NCBI GenBank assembly: GCA_905478855.1
Contig: CAJQKF010000040.1
Coordinates: forward strand, 1 to 64,000
Direction of reading: 5' to 3'
Source of the DNA: an uncultured Gammaproteobacteria bacterium
GTDB lineage: Bacteria; Pseudomonadota; Gammaproteobacteria; Arenicellales; CAJQKF01
Length of the DNA stretch: 64,000 bases
Of the stretch, positions 7,432 to 18,018 are shown piece by piece. The position numbers and the translations under genes are program-made. Numbering within the stretch: position 1 is the stretch's first letter; each line of letters starts with the position of its first letter. Below the pieces are notes generated by a model. The model made no database searches and was not told where the DNA came from. It saw only the letters and a program-made list of their open reading frames with translations.

Positions 7432-9155
7432 AAAAACGTACCGCGACAAAATCACACTTTAGCCCGTTACGGCATTGGTCCCTTTTAATCCTTCTGTTTG
7501 GCAGTTTTGTGGTTCTGGGGTTGCAGGCTGGCATGCTCCAATGGGAGCAAGGCGAATTCCTTAAGCAGCAAGGGGAAGCTCGTGTAGTGCGTACCCTAAC
7601 TATTAAGTCTACTCGTGGTCGTATTCGTGATAGGAACGGAGAACTTCTCGCGGTAAGTACACCAGTGGATTCATTATGGATGGATCCTCAACTGCTTTGC
7701 GAAAGCAAATCTGCTATGGCTCAAGTCGCGAGTGCGCTTGGGAGAAGCGAAGCTAGTTTGGCTCAAGAGTGTGTTAAAGCAGGCAGCACGAGTTTTCGCT
7801 TTCTGAAGCGTCATATGGCACCTGCCGATGCAAGTAAAATTTTGGAATTGAATATTCAAGGCCTTTTTAGTCAGCGAGAATACAAAAGATATTATCCAAC
7901 GGGCCCGAATAGTGCACATATTGTTGGATTTACCAATATTGATGATGTTGGCCAAGAAGGGTTGGAGCGTAATTTTGACGCCCTATTGAGCGGCACGTCC
8001 GGTCGGATTCGAGTTGTGCGTGACCGAAAAGGGCGAGTTATTGATAGTGTGGATCGGCTCAAAGAAGTTGAGCATGGTGAAGATCTCGATATTAGCATCG
8101 ATAGTCGAATTCAATACGCCACACGAAGAGCACTCGCAAAAGTTGTTCGGGAGTTTAATGCCGTTGGTGCTTCAGCTGTTGTACTTGACAGCCACACTGG
8201 CGAAATATTGTCTATGGTGAATTTTCCAGATTACAACCCTAATAGACGACGTAGCGGAGAATCGTCAACCTATCGCAATCGGGCTGTTACTGATTTGTTT
8301 GAGCCTGGTTCAACAGTGAAGCCGTTTACAGTGGCAATGGCACTCGATAGCGGTGAGTTTAATGTAGACCAAATAATTTCCACAAGTCCCGGCGAGATGA
8401 AAATTGGTAGGCATGTCATTCATGATGTACATGATTATGGCGATTTATCAGTTTCTCGTGTGATCATAAAATCCAGCAATGTTGGCGTTGCGAAAATTGC
8501 ACTGCAATTGTCTCCGCAACAGCTTGTGGGAGTATTACACAACGTTGGGTTTGGCGCTCCAAGTGGTGTTGAGCTGCCGGGGGAGCGCGCTGGGTATTTG
8601 CCGCGCAGGGAGAAATGGCGACCTATTGAGCATGCGACGCTGTCGTATGGCTATGGCCTATCATCGACACCTATTCAGCTCGCTCAGGCTTACTCGGTTT
8701 TGGCGAATGGTGGAAAATTAGTTCCTTTAACCATTCGTAAGCGTCGACAACCGGCGAAATCGGAACGGGTTTTGGCCGAAAGTGTGGTTAAGAAAATAAC
8801 GCAAATGCTTGAATTGGTTGTAAGCAGTGCGGGTACAGCAAAGCGTGCAAGCGTTCCTCATTACCGTGCTGCGGGCAAAACCGGGACCAGTAAAAAAGTC
8901 GTAGATGGGCGATATGCTGCGAATAAGTATTTTTCGTCTTTTGCGGGATTTGCTCCCGCATCAAATCCGCGATTTGTTATGGCTGTGGTTGTAGATGAAC
9001 CAAGGAAGGGAGGTTACTTTGGTGGCCTTGTTGCCGCTCCGGTATTTGCAGAAGTGATGGCTGAGACGCTACGCCTGTATAATGTTCATCCGGATAAAAT
9101 ATCACCCGATGCTCAGCACGTTGCGCGGCTTGTACGTCCGGAAGGTGATGTATGA
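7428..9155 (+). CDS. ftsI: Peptidoglycan D,D-transpeptidase FtsI (PBP3)
   Basis: Septal transpeptidase that crosslinks new peptidoglycan, in complex with FtsW. An N-terminal signal anchor (about 17-36) is followed by the PBP dimerisation domain (RGRIRDRNGELLA near 66) and the transpeptidase domain. The three penicillin-binding motifs are present: S295-TV-K298, S349-S-N351 and K484-T-G. The 575-residue length is normal for a class B PBP3. Start overlaps the ftsL stop by four bases (ATGA) and the end overlaps murE likewise. Confidence 0.97.
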   Translation: MKKRTATKSHFSPLRHWSLLILLFGSFVVLGLQAGMLQWEQGEFLKQQGEARVVRTLTIKSTRGRIRDRNGELLAVSTPVDSLWMDPQLLCESKSAMAQVASALGRSEASLAQECVKAGSTSFRFLKRHMAPADASKILELNIQGLFSQREYKRYYPTGPNSAHIVGFTNIDDVGQEGLERNFDALLSGTSGRIRVVRDRKGRVIDSVDRLKEVEHGEDLDISIDSRIQYATRRALAKVVREFNAVGASAVVLDSHTGEILSMVNFPDYNPNRRRSGESSTYRNRAVTDLFEPGSTVKPFTVAMALDSGEFNVDQIISTSPGEMKIGRHVIHDVHDYGDLSVSRVIIKSSNVGVAKIALQLSPQQLVGVLHNVGFGAPSGVELPGERAGYLPRREKWRPIEHATLSYGYGLSSTPIQLAQAYSVLANGGKLVPLTIRKRRQPAKSERVLAESVVKKITQMLELVVSSAGTAKRASVPHYRAAGKTGTSKKVVDGRYAANKYFSSFAGFAPASNPRFVMAVVVDEPRKGGYFGGLVAAPVFAEVMAETLRLYNVHPDKISPDAQHVARLVRPEGDV

Positions 9156-10615
9156 ATATTGGATCTGCGCCTGTTACATTGGGTCAATTGACGAAAGGGA
9201 TCGTTACTCACAGGTTTGACGATCTGCCAGTTTTTGGAATGACTCTGGACAGTCGTAAAGTTAGGGACGGAGATCTGTTTCTGGCCATTTCGGGACAGGC
9301 TGTAGATGGGCGCGATTTTATAAATCAGGCCTATGAACGCGGAGCAGTCGCGGTTCTTGCTGAAACACCGGTAAAAACTGAGAACGATTCTAGGACCGTT
9401 GTGGCGATTGATGAACTATCTAAATATGCAGGTTTGATAGCGAATCGGTTTTATAACTATCCATCAAAGCATATTCGTGTTGTTGGGGTCACCGGTACAA
9501 ATGGGAAAACGACATGCTGCCACATTCTTGCGCAAGCGTTGAATGAATTAGGTAGCTGTGCGAGCGTAATTGGAACAATTGGTAATGGAGTGCTCGGGGC
9601 GTTAAGGGATAATTCGTTGACGACACCCGATGTGCTGAGTGTTCATCAGGAACTATCGAAGAATTTGAGTGAGAAAGCAGATGTGGTTTGCATGGAAGTA
9701 TCTTCTCATGCGCTTGATCAGAATCGTGTTGACGGCGTGCTTTTCGAGGTCGCGGTATTTACGAATCTAAGTCAGGATCACCTTGATTATCATCACGACA
9801 TGACAAGCTATGGTAAGGCTAAGTCGAAGTTATTTCAAATTAAGTCGTTATCAAGCTGTGTAATTAATATTGATGATGTCTTTGGTTGCCAACTTAGTCA
9901 ATTAATCGAGCCAGAGCTACTTTGGACCTATGGGGTTTCCGAGCAGGCAAGAGTTCGTCAGCTATTAGCAAAGGTAGAGCGTAACCATATTAGAATTGAT
10001 TGCAGGGTCAATGGAGCTGTGGTCGAAATAAAAGCACCATTGGCAGGCGCTTTTAATGTCTCTAATGTGTTGGCTGTTTTCACAACATTAATGGCTATGG
10101 GCTATTCTTCAAAAAAAGCGGTTGAATCCTTGCTGGCTACTAGGCCTGTACCGGGAAGAATGGAACTGATAGATGTCTTAGGAAAGCCGCTGGTTGTAGT
10201 CGATTTTGCACATTCTCCAGATGCACTTTATAACGTATTAAAGAACTGCCGAGGGTTAACTCAAGGCAAGGTTTGGGTTGTTTTCGGATGCGGTGGTGAT
10301 CGTGATAAGGGTAAACGCCCTCAAATGGGTGCAGTAGCATCACAATTAGCGGATCACGCGATTATAACTAACGATAATCCCCGATATGAAAAGCCGGAGT
10401 TAATTGCTGCAGATATTTGTGCGGGGATGAACGGACGTCAACAAGTTTGTCTCGACCGTAAACAGGCAATAGCCCAGGCGTTGAAAAATGCAGGTAAAGA
10501 TGACTTGGTTTTGATCGCAGGGAAAGGGCACGAAACGGATCAGGATTTTGGCAGTTATAAACAATCTTTTTCCGATCGAGCCGTTGTCGCTGAGTTATTC
10601 GAGCTAAGACAATGA
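9152..10615 (+). CDS. murE: UDP-MurNAc-tripeptide synthetase MurE
   Basis: Cytoplasmic ATP-dependent ligase adding the third residue to UDP-MurNAc-L-Ala-D-Glu. The Mur P-loop VTGTNGKTT is at 113-121, the substrate loop has LTTPDV and the motif DNPR begins at D408. DNPR is the signature of enzymes that add meso-diaminopimelate rather than lysine, so the wall is of the usual Gram-negative type. Length 487 aa. It overlaps ftsI by four bases and murF by four. Confidence 0.97.
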   Translation: MNIGSAPVTLGQLTKGIVTHRFDDLPVFGMTLDSRKVRDGDLFLAISGQAVDGRDFINQAYERGAVAVLAETPVKTENDSRTVVAIDELSKYAGLIANRFYNYPSKHIRVVGVTGTNGKTTCCHILAQALNELGSCASVIGTIGNGVLGALRDNSLTTPDVLSVHQELSKNLSEKADVVCMEVSSHALDQNRVDGVLFEVAVFTNLSQDHLDYHHDMTSYGKAKSKLFQIKSLSSCVINIDDVFGCQLSQLIEPELLWTYGVSEQARVRQLLAKVERNHIRIDCRVNGAVVEIKAPLAGAFNVSNVLAVFTTLMAMGYSSKKAVESLLATRPVPGRMELIDVLGKPLVVVDFAHSPDALYNVLKNCRGLTQGKVWVVFGCGGDRDKGKRPQMGAVASQLADHAIITNDNPRYEKPELIAADICAGMNGRQQVCLDRKQAIAQALKNAGKDDLVLIAGKGHETDQDFGSYKQSFSDRAVVAELFELRQ

Positions 10616-11952
10616 TGACTCTTTCTGCTGCAGCCAAAATTATGAACGGACAACTAACCGGTAAAGATCAGCTGTTTACATCAGTGTGCACTGATTCTCG
10701 TTCTATTGCGACTGGTGCTCTGTTTGTCGCATTAAAAGGTGACCGTTTTGATGGGCATGATTTCGTTGAGCAATCACGTTCTCACGGTGCGACTGGAGCA
10801 TTAGTTGATCATTTTATAGACACACATCAGTCGTGCATTCGCGCGGATAACACGTTGACTGGTTTGCAACAACTTGCAGCGACATGGCGTAGTCGTTTCA
10901 CCGGAAGAGTTATAGGTGTTACAGGCAGCAACGGTAAAACCACTGTTAAGGAAATGGTCGGTGCGATTTTATCTAAATTTGCCTCAACTCTAATTAGCGA
11001 AGGTAATCTAAATAACCATATAGGTGTGCCGCTCTCTCTACTTAGGCTAAATCAGAGTCATCGATTCGCAGTAATTGAGATGGGTATGAATCATTCGGGT
11101 GAATTGACCACACTTACGGAAATGGTACGCCCTGATATAGCCATTATTACTAATGCTGCCGAGGCTCATCTTGAAGGTCTTGGTTCAGTCGATCGTGTTG
11201 CCAAGGCAAAGGCTGAGATATTTTTAGGGCTGAAAGATGGCGTAGGTGTCATCTGTGGCGATGATCCGTTCGCGCCATATTGGCAGAGCCAACTTGGAGC
11301 GAATAAGTGCCGTACATTCGGCCTTGAATCAGGTAATGACCTCCAAGCTTCCGTTGAGTACACAGAAAACGCATCGACTATTGACTTCGACTATAGAGGA
11401 CGGACTTTATCGGTACGTCTAGGCATCGCTGGAAAGCATAATGTTCTAAATGCGCTAGCAGCTATAACAGTAGCTGAGCTTTTGGATATCAATTCAGATT
11501 GCGTGGTGTCAGGACTAGAGTCATTTCAACCAGTTAAAGGTCGCGGACAGACCTTATCGGTCCTGGGTAAAGTATTAATAGATGATAGTTATAACGCTAA
11601 TCCTGCATCGTTAAATGCTGCGATTGCGGTGTTAAGCCAGTACAAGGGATGCAAGATGCTTGTGCTAGGCGATATGGGTGAGTTAGGGGCAGGTGCTGCG
11701 GAATTTCATAGCAGCGCTGGCCTAGCAGCCAAACATGCAGGTGTCGATATTTTACTAACAGTGGGACCGTTGTCAAAACACGCTGCGATTGCCTTTGGCG
11801 AGCCGCAGCACGCATTTACTGATATGGAAGAGTTGATTGGCGAAGTAAAAAAGCGCTTCTCAAGAATTGACGTAATGCTGGTCAAGGCTTCGAGAAGTAT
11901 GCGTATGGAACGGTTAGTAAATACAATTATAAATATGGAGGAAGTTGCCTGA
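10612..11952 (+). CDS. murF: UDP-MurNAc-tripeptide--D-Ala-D-Ala ligase MurF
   Basis: Adds D-Ala-D-Ala to complete the UDP-MurNAc-pentapeptide. Residues 1-80 form the MurF/MurE-like N-terminal domain, the P-loop [13 protein letters not shown] starts near 103, followed by [13 protein letters not shown] and EMGMNHSGE (typical of MurF) and [11 protein letters not shown] in the C-terminal part. Two ATGs compete at 10612 and 10615; the first overlaps the murE stop. The D-Ala-D-Ala it needs must come from a ligase outside this window, because ddl is not in the cluster. Confidence 0.97.
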   Translation: MMTLSAAAKIMNGQLTGKDQLFTSVCTDSRSIATGALFVALKGDRFDGHDFVEQSRSHGATGALVDHFIDTHQSCIRADNTLTGLQQLAATWRSRFTGRVIGVTGSNGKTTVKEMVGAILSKFASTLISEGNLNNHIGVPLSLLRLNQSHRFAVIEMGMNHSGELTTLTEMVRPDIAIITNAAEAHLEGLGSVDRVAKAKAEIFLGLKDGVGVICGDDPFAPYWQSQLGANKCRTFGLESGNDLQASVEYTENASTIDFDYRGRTLSVRLGIAGKHNVLNALAAITVAELLDINSDCVVSGLESFQPVKGRGQTLSVLGKVLIDDSYNANPASLNAAIAVLSQYKGCKMLVLGDMGELGAGAAEFHSSAGLAAKHAGVDILLTVGPLSKHAAIAFGEPQHAFTDMEELIGEVKKRFSRIDVMLVKASRSMRMERLVNTIINMEEVA

Positions 11953-13034
11953 TGTTACTCTATTTGGCTGACTATCTAGCGGAATATTACAGCGCCTTTG
12001 GTGTTTTTCGGTATTTGACCTTACGTGGTATTTGCGGTGTTCTTACAGCATTAACTATATGCTTTCTGGTTGGTCCACTGATGATCCGTAAACTCAGTTA
12101 TCACCAAATCGGTCAAACAATTCGAGATGATGGACCACCAACTCACTTTGAGAAGGTCGGGACTCCGACAATGGGCGGAGCGTTAATTTTAGTATCCGTA
12201 GCGTTATCAACGCTTCTCTGGTCTGACTTATCTAATCGGTTTGTCTGGGTGGCGCTTCTCACATGTATCGGCTTTGGTGTTATTGGGTGGGTCGATGACT
12301 ATAAAAAATTAGTTCACAAAGACCCTAAAGGTATGGGCGCCGGGCCGAAATTTTTCTGGCAAAGTGTTGCTGGCCTGGCGGCTGCTCTGGTGTTATACAG
12401 CACAGCAGAATCTCCCGCTGAGTTGCATCTAATCGTGCCCTTATTCAAAGAAGTATCTATAGACCTTGGGATCGGTTTCGTATTACTTACTTATCTGGTT
12501 ATTGTTGGAACTAGCAATGCAGTTAACCTTACAGATGGCTTGGATGGTCTGGCAATATTACCGACGGTGCTCGTCTCAGGCGCCTTGGCAATTTTTGCGT
12601 ATCTGACCGGGCACAGTAGTTTCTCCGAATACTTAAGTATTCCCTATATTAATGGTGTTGGAGAGATATTGATATTCTGCGCTGCGTTAGTGGGTGCCGG
12701 TTTGGGTTTCTTATGGTTCAACACTTATCCCGCCATGGTTTTTATGGGCGACATTGGCGCGTTAGCTTTGGGGGCTGCGATAGGTGTTGTGGCGGTTATT
12801 GTTCGGCAGGAGATTGTGCTTTTTATTATGGGTGGTGTTTTCGTTATTGAAACACTTTCTGTGATTCTTCAAGTGGCGTCATTTAAGATGTTTGGCAAGC
12901 GAGTTTTTCGTATGGCGCCGCTGCATCATCATTTTGAATTGAAAGGTTGGCCTGAGCCTCGGGTCTGTGTTCGTTTCTGGATTATTTCAGTGATACTCGT
13001 ACTTATTGGTCTTGCGACTTTGAAGGTTCGTTAA
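11952..13034 (+). CDS. mraY: Phospho-MurNAc-pentapeptide transferase MraY
   Basis: Integral membrane enzyme that makes lipid I from UDP-MurNAc-pentapeptide and undecaprenyl phosphate. The 360-residue protein has about ten hydrophobic segments. Signature motifs are present: [46 protein letters not shown] and MAPLHHHFE. Its ATG shares a base with the murF stop and its stop overlaps murD by one base. Confidence 0.98.
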   Translation: MLLYLADYLAEYYSAFGVFRYLTLRGICGVLTALTICFLVGPLMIRKLSYHQIGQTIRDDGPPTHFEKVGTPTMGGALILVSVALSTLLWSDLSNRFVWVALLTCIGFGVIGWVDDYKKLVHKDPKGMGAGPKFFWQSVAGLAAALVLYSTAESPAELHLIVPLFKEVSIDLGIGFVLLTYLVIVGTSNAVNLTDGLDGLAILPTVLVSGALAIFAYLTGHSSFSEYLSIPYINGVGEILIFCAALVGAGLGFLWFNTYPAMVFMGDIGALALGAAIGVVAVIVRQEIVLFIMGGVFVIETLSVILQVASFKMFGKRVFRMAPLHHHFELKGWPEPRVCVRFWIISVILVLIGLATLKVR

Positions 13035-14398
13035 TGATGAATGCCGCCTACAAATGTCCGAACTATGAACAAGAAGCTAGAACGCTTGTTGTCGGGTTAG
13101 GTCAAACCGGGCTTTCGGTAGTGCGGTATCTCGTTAAGCGTGGTCAATCAGTATCTGTTGTCGACAGCCGCGAAGCGCCTCCGATGCTAGAGGAGCTTAA
13201 TAATATAGATGCAGATATTGAAGTATTGCTTGGTGATTTCAAGCCTAGCTTTTTCTGCACCTTTCAAAACGTAATATTGAGTCCCGGCATCTCACGTTCT
13301 GAAGAAGCTGTTCAAGCGGTAATTAGTGCCGGAGCAGATGTTGTCGGCGATGTCGAGTTATATGCTCGGAATTGCGATGTTCCTGTGATCGCCATAACAG
13401 GTTCTAACGGCAAAAGCACGGTAACCAAGCTAGTAGTTGAAATGCTTAACGCTGCGGGAAAACGCGCGATCGCTGGAGGAAATATTGGTGTGCCGGTATT
13501 GGATCTGTTGGATAGAGTTAATGACCAATGGCATGTTTTGGAGTTATCGAGTTTTCAGTTGGAATCAACAGAAAGTCTATGTCCAAAAAGCGCCGTAGTA
13601 TTGAATATTAGTGCCGATCACATGGATAGATATACCGGACTGGAAGACTATATTTCGGCTAAGCAGAAAATATACAAACATACTGAAAACATAGTCATCA
13701 ATCTACAAGAACCCTATTTACTGCCGACGCGGGATGAAGAAGATGTGACGGGCTTTGGTTTAGGCTATAACCCGATCGATGGTCAGTTTGGAATATGTAA
13801 TTATAATAATTCGATCTGGTTATGCCGCGGAACGACGCCGCTCATTAATACGTCCGACATCTATTTGCAGGGTGAACACAACTGGTTAAATATTCTTGCA
13901 GGCATGGCGTTAATCGAATCTGCAGGTATTTCCCTAGAAACAAGAATGCTAGATGCGGCGAAAAAATGTATTGGTTTGCCTCATCGTATGGAGCTAATAC
14001 GAACTCGATTTGGCGTGCGCTGGATCAATGATTCAAAGGGGACGAATGTAGGTGCTACTGTTGCAGCACTGGCTGGTCTGAATTTACCGGTGGTGCTAAT
14101 TGCTGGTGGGCAAGCTAAAGATGCGAACTTGAAGCTATTGACAACTGCTTGCGCCGCGAATGTGAAACATGTGTGCCTCATCGGCGAAGATGCTGAGAAA
14201 TTTCATGTTGCATTAACGAATATTGTGCCATTAAGTCACTGTGATAGCTTACAAGATGCAGTTAATATTTCAGAACAACTGTCGGAGCCAGGGGAAGTTG
14301 TTTTATTTTCTCCTGCCTGCGCTAGTTTTGATATGTTTCGAAACTTCGAGCATCGAGGTGATGTGTTTCGCCAATATGTTCTCGAGTTAAGTGAATGA
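13034..14398 (+). CDS. murD: UDP-MurNAc-L-alanine--D-glutamate ligase MurD
   Basis: Adds D-glutamate to UDP-MurNAc-L-Ala. An N-terminal Rossmann-like UDP-binding domain (VVGLGQTGLSVVRYL near residue 19) is followed by the ATPase domain with ITGSNGKSTVTKL starting near 121 and GGNIGVP. The C-terminal domain contains NDSKGTN and SPACASFDMF, both MurD hallmarks. Length 454 aa. Two in-frame ATGs lie side by side at the start. Overlaps mraY and ftsW by a few bases. Confidence 0.97.
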   Translation: MMNAAYKCPNYEQEARTLVVGLGQTGLSVVRYLVKRGQSVSVVDSREAPPMLEELNNIDADIEVLLGDFKPSFFCTFQNVILSPGISRSEEAVQAVISAGADVVGDVELYARNCDVPVIAITGSNGKSTVTKLVVEMLNAAGKRAIAGGNIGVPVLDLLDRVNDQWHVLELSSFQLESTESLCPKSAVVLNISADHMDRYTGLEDYISAKQKIYKHTENIVINLQEPYLLPTRDEEDVTGFGLGYNPIDGQFGICNYNNSIWLCRGTTPLINTSDIYLQGEHNWLNILAGMALIESAGISLETRMLDAAKKCIGLPHRMELIRTRFGVRWINDSKGTNVGATVAALAGLNLPVVLIAGGQAKDANLKLLTTACAANVKHVCLIGEDAEKFHVALTNIVPLSHCDSLQDAVNISEQLSEPGEVVLFSPACASFDMFRNFEHRGDVFRQYVLELSE

Positions 14399-15558
14399 GT
14401 ACCGTGAAGAAACATACGGGTATTCTTCCTATGACAGACTTTGGTCGTATGGATGCCTGGTTATTGATCAATACGTTGCTTTTGGTATCGTTAAGCATTG
14501 TGATGGTCTATTCGGCAACAATCGTCACAGATGCGCAAAGCTATGCAAGTGGTATCGGTCGAGCCGGAAAACATGCAATATACGTTGCTGTTGGGCTATT
14601 AGGAATGACTGTCATAGCACATATTCCCATGTCATTTTGGCAACGTTTTGCCCGCCATTTTATGGTCTTTGGAGTGCTGTTATTAGCTTTAATTCTGATT
14701 CCAGGAATCGGATACGAAGTCAATGGTAGTACGCGCTGGTTAGTTCTTGGACCCTTAAGAATACAGCCTTCTGAATTCATGAAGTTATTCATGATTATAT
14801 ACATGGCCGACTATCTTACTCGTCGTCGAGCTCAGTTGAAGAGCTTCAAATTAGGTGTGCTAAATATTGCAGTCGTAGTTGGAATTGTTGGCGGGCTTTT
14901 ACTGCTTGAACCTGATTTGGGTACCACTATTGTCATCGCTTCAACTGTGTTTGCAATGATGTACGTATCCGGCGTTCGTTACTCTCATATGCTGTTGTGT
15001 GTAATTGTGGCCGGAACCGCTTTTGTCTTACTGGCCGTTTTATCGCCTTACCGGCTTGAGCGCGTGATGAGTTTTCAAAATCCTTGGGCGGACCCATGGG
15101 ATAGTGGTTTTCAGTTATCACAAGCGCTTATCGCGTTTGGTCGCGGTGAGTGGTTTGGCATGGGGCTTGGCCAAAGTATTCAGAAGCTGTTTTATTTACC
15201 TCATGCTGCAAATGATTTTCTGGCGGCGGTTATTGCCGAGGAGTTAGGGTTTGCAGGCATGCTGGTTCTAATTAGCATGTATGTGGCGTTCCTTTGGCGT
15301 GGGTTTTCTATCGCAGCGAAAGCTGAAAAATCGGGACATGACTTTGCGGCTCGCTCTGCCCATGGCGTCATAATTCTGATTAGTTTGCAAGCGATTGTTA
15401 ATCTTGGTGTAAATATGGGGGTTCTACCAACAAAGGGAATTACCCTGCCTCTTATGAGTTACGGTGGAAGCAGCATAATCGTTACGCTTGCACTGGTTGG
15501 TTTGGTTTTTGCTGTTGATAGGGAACTTCGAACTCCAGCTGGGAGTCGTCGCAAATGA
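14395..15558 (+). CDS. ftsW: Septal peptidoglycan glycosyltransferase FtsW
   Basis: SEDS-family polymerase that acts with FtsI at the septum. The protein has 387 residues, about ten membrane segments and a short cytoplasmic N terminus. Family motifs include NGSTRWLVLGPLRIQPSEFMK, LEPDLGTT, the periplasmic-loop segment AANDFLAAVIAEELGF and the C-terminal LPLMSYGGSS. Starts inside the murD stop (ATGA) and ends inside murG. Confidence 0.97.
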   Translation: MSTVKKHTGILPMTDFGRMDAWLLINTLLLVSLSIVMVYSATIVTDAQSYASGIGRAGKHAIYVAVGLLGMTVIAHIPMSFWQRFARHFMVFGVLLLALILIPGIGYEVNGSTRWLVLGPLRIQPSEFMKLFMIIYMADYLTRRRAQLKSFKLGVLNIAVVVGIVGGLLLLEPDLGTTIVIASTVFAMMYVSGVRYSHMLLCVIVAGTAFVLLAVLSPYRLERVMSFQNPWADPWDSGFQLSQALIAFGRGEWFGMGLGQSIQKLFYLPHAANDFLAAVIAEELGFAGMLVLISMYVAFLWRGFSIAAKAEKSGHDFAARSAHGVIILISLQAIVNLGVNMGVLPTKGITLPLMSYGGSSIIVTLALVGLVFAVDRELRTPAGSRRK

Positions 15559-16625
15559 AAACATTAATGGTCATGGCGGGTGGTACCGGTGGACACGTAT
15601 TTCCTGCACTAGCAGTTGCCAACTACTTAAGAGAGCAGGGTGTTCGTATAGTATGGCTCGGTACTAAGTCTGGAATAGAAGCTAAGGTTGTTCCCGCCGC
15701 TGGTTTTGATATTTGTTGGATGTCTGTTACGGGGCTTCGCGGTAAGGGATTAAAACGATTGCTAACGATGCCATTCATGTTAGGTCGAGCGTTAATTCAG
15801 GGAATAAAAATTCTTCGCCGTGAAAGACCAGATGCATTACTTGGAATGGGAGGTTTTGCTGCAGGACCTGGGGCTATATCCGGTGTAATCCTTGGGAAAC
15901 CTGTGTTGATTCATGAGGCTAATGCAAGTGCAGGTCTTACAAATCGGTTACTCGCGCCATTAGCCTGTCGGGTTATGACCGGTTTTCCAAACACAAAGGG
16001 CGTATCGAAGCGTTCCGAGTGGACAGGTAATCCGGTCAGAAATATTATTTCTGCGAATAAAGGAGATTTCGAATCGAACGAACATAGGAATCTTCGTGTT
16101 TTAATATTTGGTGGCAGTCAGGGAGCGTTGGCACTGAATCGACTGGTCCCTTCGATACTCGCAAAAATCAGTAAGACGATGAATTTAGAAATTCGTCATC
16201 AGACAGGCAAAGCCAAACTAGACGAAGTTAAATCTGACTATGATTCACTGTCTCTGGAATCGAATACAGTCGAGTTTATTGATGATATGGGAGAAGCTTA
16301 TCGCTGGGCCGATATAGTAATCTGTCGATCAGGCGCAATGACTGTTGCCGAGTTGTGTATTGCAGGTAAAGTTTCCATTCTTGTGCCATATCCTTATGCA
16401 GCCGGAGACCACCAGACAGCGAATGCTTCATTCATGGCGGATGTGAATGCTGGTTTTCTCGTCCCAGAAAGCGAGCTTTCATTTGATCGGATCAATCAAA
16501 TATTTACGGATATAACTGCTGATCCGGATCGATTCAAAACTATTTCGGATGCTGCGTTGAAGTTGTCGCGTCCGAATGCCACTCAAGATGTAGCGACTCA
16601 GTGTCTTGAGGTGATGCATGCGTGA
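15555..16625 (+). CDS. murG: UDP-GlcNAc transferase MurG (lipid II synthase)
   Basis: Peripheral membrane GT-B enzyme that adds GlcNAc to lipid I. It has GGTGGHVFPALAVA (residues 9-22), GMGGFAAGPG near 99, the C-terminal Rossmann motif IFGGSQGA and the UDP-GlcNAc site CRSGAMTVAEL. Length 356 aa. Coupled by ATGA to ftsW and overlapping murC by eight bases. The two glycosyltransferases at 49-51 kb share the GT-B fold but are clearly different proteins. Confidence 0.97.
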   Translation: MKTLMVMAGGTGGHVFPALAVANYLREQGVRIVWLGTKSGIEAKVVPAAGFDICWMSVTGLRGKGLKRLLTMPFMLGRALIQGIKILRRERPDALLGMGGFAAGPGAISGVILGKPVLIHEANASAGLTNRLLAPLACRVMTGFPNTKGVSKRSEWTGNPVRNIISANKGDFESNEHRNLRVLIFGGSQGALALNRLVPSILAKISKTMNLEIRHQTGKAKLDEVKSDYDSLSLESNTVEFIDDMGEAYRWADIVICRSGAMTVAELCIAGKVSILVPYPYAAGDHQTANASFMADVNAGFLVPESELSFDRINQIFTDITADPDRFKTISDAALKLSRPNATQDVATQCLEVMHA

Positions 16626-18018
16626 GTTCGTTCGACACGTTCACTTTGTTGGTATCGGTGGTGCCGGAATGAGCGGTATTGCCGAAGTACTTTTGCAACA
16701 AGGTTATATCGTTAGCGGGTCTGATCTGGCTAAAAATGCAACTATGCAACGACTCGCCGAGTGTGGCGCTAGTCTCTATTTTGGGCATGCAGCAGAAAAT
16801 ATTTCTGGTGCGGATGTGGTCGTCGTGTCGACTGCTATCGCCGACACCAATGTTGAATCAGTCAGTGCAAGAGCAAAAGGTGTGCCAGTTATACCTAGGG
16901 CGGAAATGCTTGGCGAATTGATGAGATTTGGTCACGGTATTGCGGTTTCCGGGACGCATGGCAAAACAACTACGACAAGTCTCACTGCGGCCATACTTTC
17001 TCAGGGTGGACTCGATCCTACATTAATAGTTGGTGGATTGGTCAATAGTATTGCCAGCAATGCTAGATTTGGAAAGGGAACCTATCTGGTAGCAGAAGCA
17101 GATGAGAGCGATGCATCGTTTTTGCATCTACAACCCAGAATAGCAGTCGTTACCAATATTGATAGTGATCATATGGAAACTTATGACGGTGATTTTTCAC
17201 GGCTACGCCAAACTTTCACTGATTTTATTCATAATTTGCCGTTTTATGGTCTGGCTGTCATGTGCATGGACGACCCCGTTGTTCGAGAGTTGGTGGCCGA
17301 TGTACATCGGCAAGTCGTAAGCTATGGCACAGGATCTGATGTCGCATTTAGGGCAACTGATATCACTCAGGATGGCACGACTATGCACTTTAAAATTGAT
17401 TGGGCGGGAAGGGAAAAACCGTTGTCAATACAGCTTGCACTGCCTGGATTTCATAATGTACTGAATGCAACGGCAGCTATTGCTATCGCGAGCCTGCTTA
17501 AGGTCGAGGATGCCGATATTGTTGAGGCGTTAGCCCAGTTTGGTGGAATTGGTCGACGCATGCAGGATTATGGTGATATTTTACTTGGCGGTAAGACCGT
17601 AAAACTAATTGATGACTATGCCCATCATCCTGTTGAACTGAGCGCTACATGGTCGGGTGCAACGGGCGCATGGCCAGATAGACGAATAATACCAATATTT
17701 CAGCCACACCGTTTTACCCGAACAAGGGATTTATTTGATGATTTCGTGGAGCTGTTATCGCATATTCACCCACTGGTGATTGTTGAGGTATATCCCGCGG
17801 GTGAATCACCCATACCGGGTGCGGATGGTCGGGCGTTATGTCGCTCAATCCGCTCTCGTGGTCAGTCTGACCCGATATTTGTAGAAAGATTCGAACAGCT
17901 TACCGAGGTATTAACATCTATATGCACGGAGGGCGATGTCTTACTAACTCTCGGCGCCGGTGATATCGGACGTTATGTGGCGAACCTTGCCGCTACTCAC
18001 AAGGTGGATTCATGTTGA
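16618..18018 (+). CDS. murC: UDP-MurNAc--L-alanine ligase MurC
   Basis: First Mur ligase, adding L-alanine to UDP-MurNAc. The N-terminal motif HFVGIGGAGMSGIAEVL (from residue 8) and the ATP loop VSGTHGKTTTTS near 109 are diagnostic; DDYAHHPVE lies in the C-terminal half. At 466 aa it is of normal length and carries no fused D-Ala-D-Ala ligase, as happens in some bacteria. Overlaps murG and murB. Confidence 0.97.
   Translation: MREFVRHVHFVGIGGAGMSGIAEVLLQQGYIVSGSDLAKNATMQRLAECGASLYFGHAAENISGADVVVVSTAIADTNVESVSARAKGVPVIPRAEMLGELMRFGHGIAVSGTHGKTTTTSLTAAILSQGGLDPTLIVGGLVNSIASNARFGKGTYLVAEADESDASFLHLQPRIAVVTNIDSDHMETYDGDFSRLRQTFTDFIHNLPFYGLAVMCMDDPVVRELVADVHRQVVSYGTGSDVAFRATDITQDGTTMHFKIDWAGREKPLSIQLALPGFHNVLNATAAIAIASLLKVEDADIVEALAQFGGIGRRMQDYGDILLGGKTVKLIDDYAHHPVELSATWSGATGAWPDRRIIPIFQPHRFTRTRDLFDDFVELLSHIHPLVIVEVYPAGESPIPGADGRALCRSIRSRGQSDPIFVERFEQLTEVLTSICTEGDVLLTLGAGDIGRYVANLAATHKVDSC

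Noticed and set aside
14391-14729. 112-codon plus-strand frame over ftsW
   Set aside because: It is a frame shadow of the unmistakable FtsW coding sequence.
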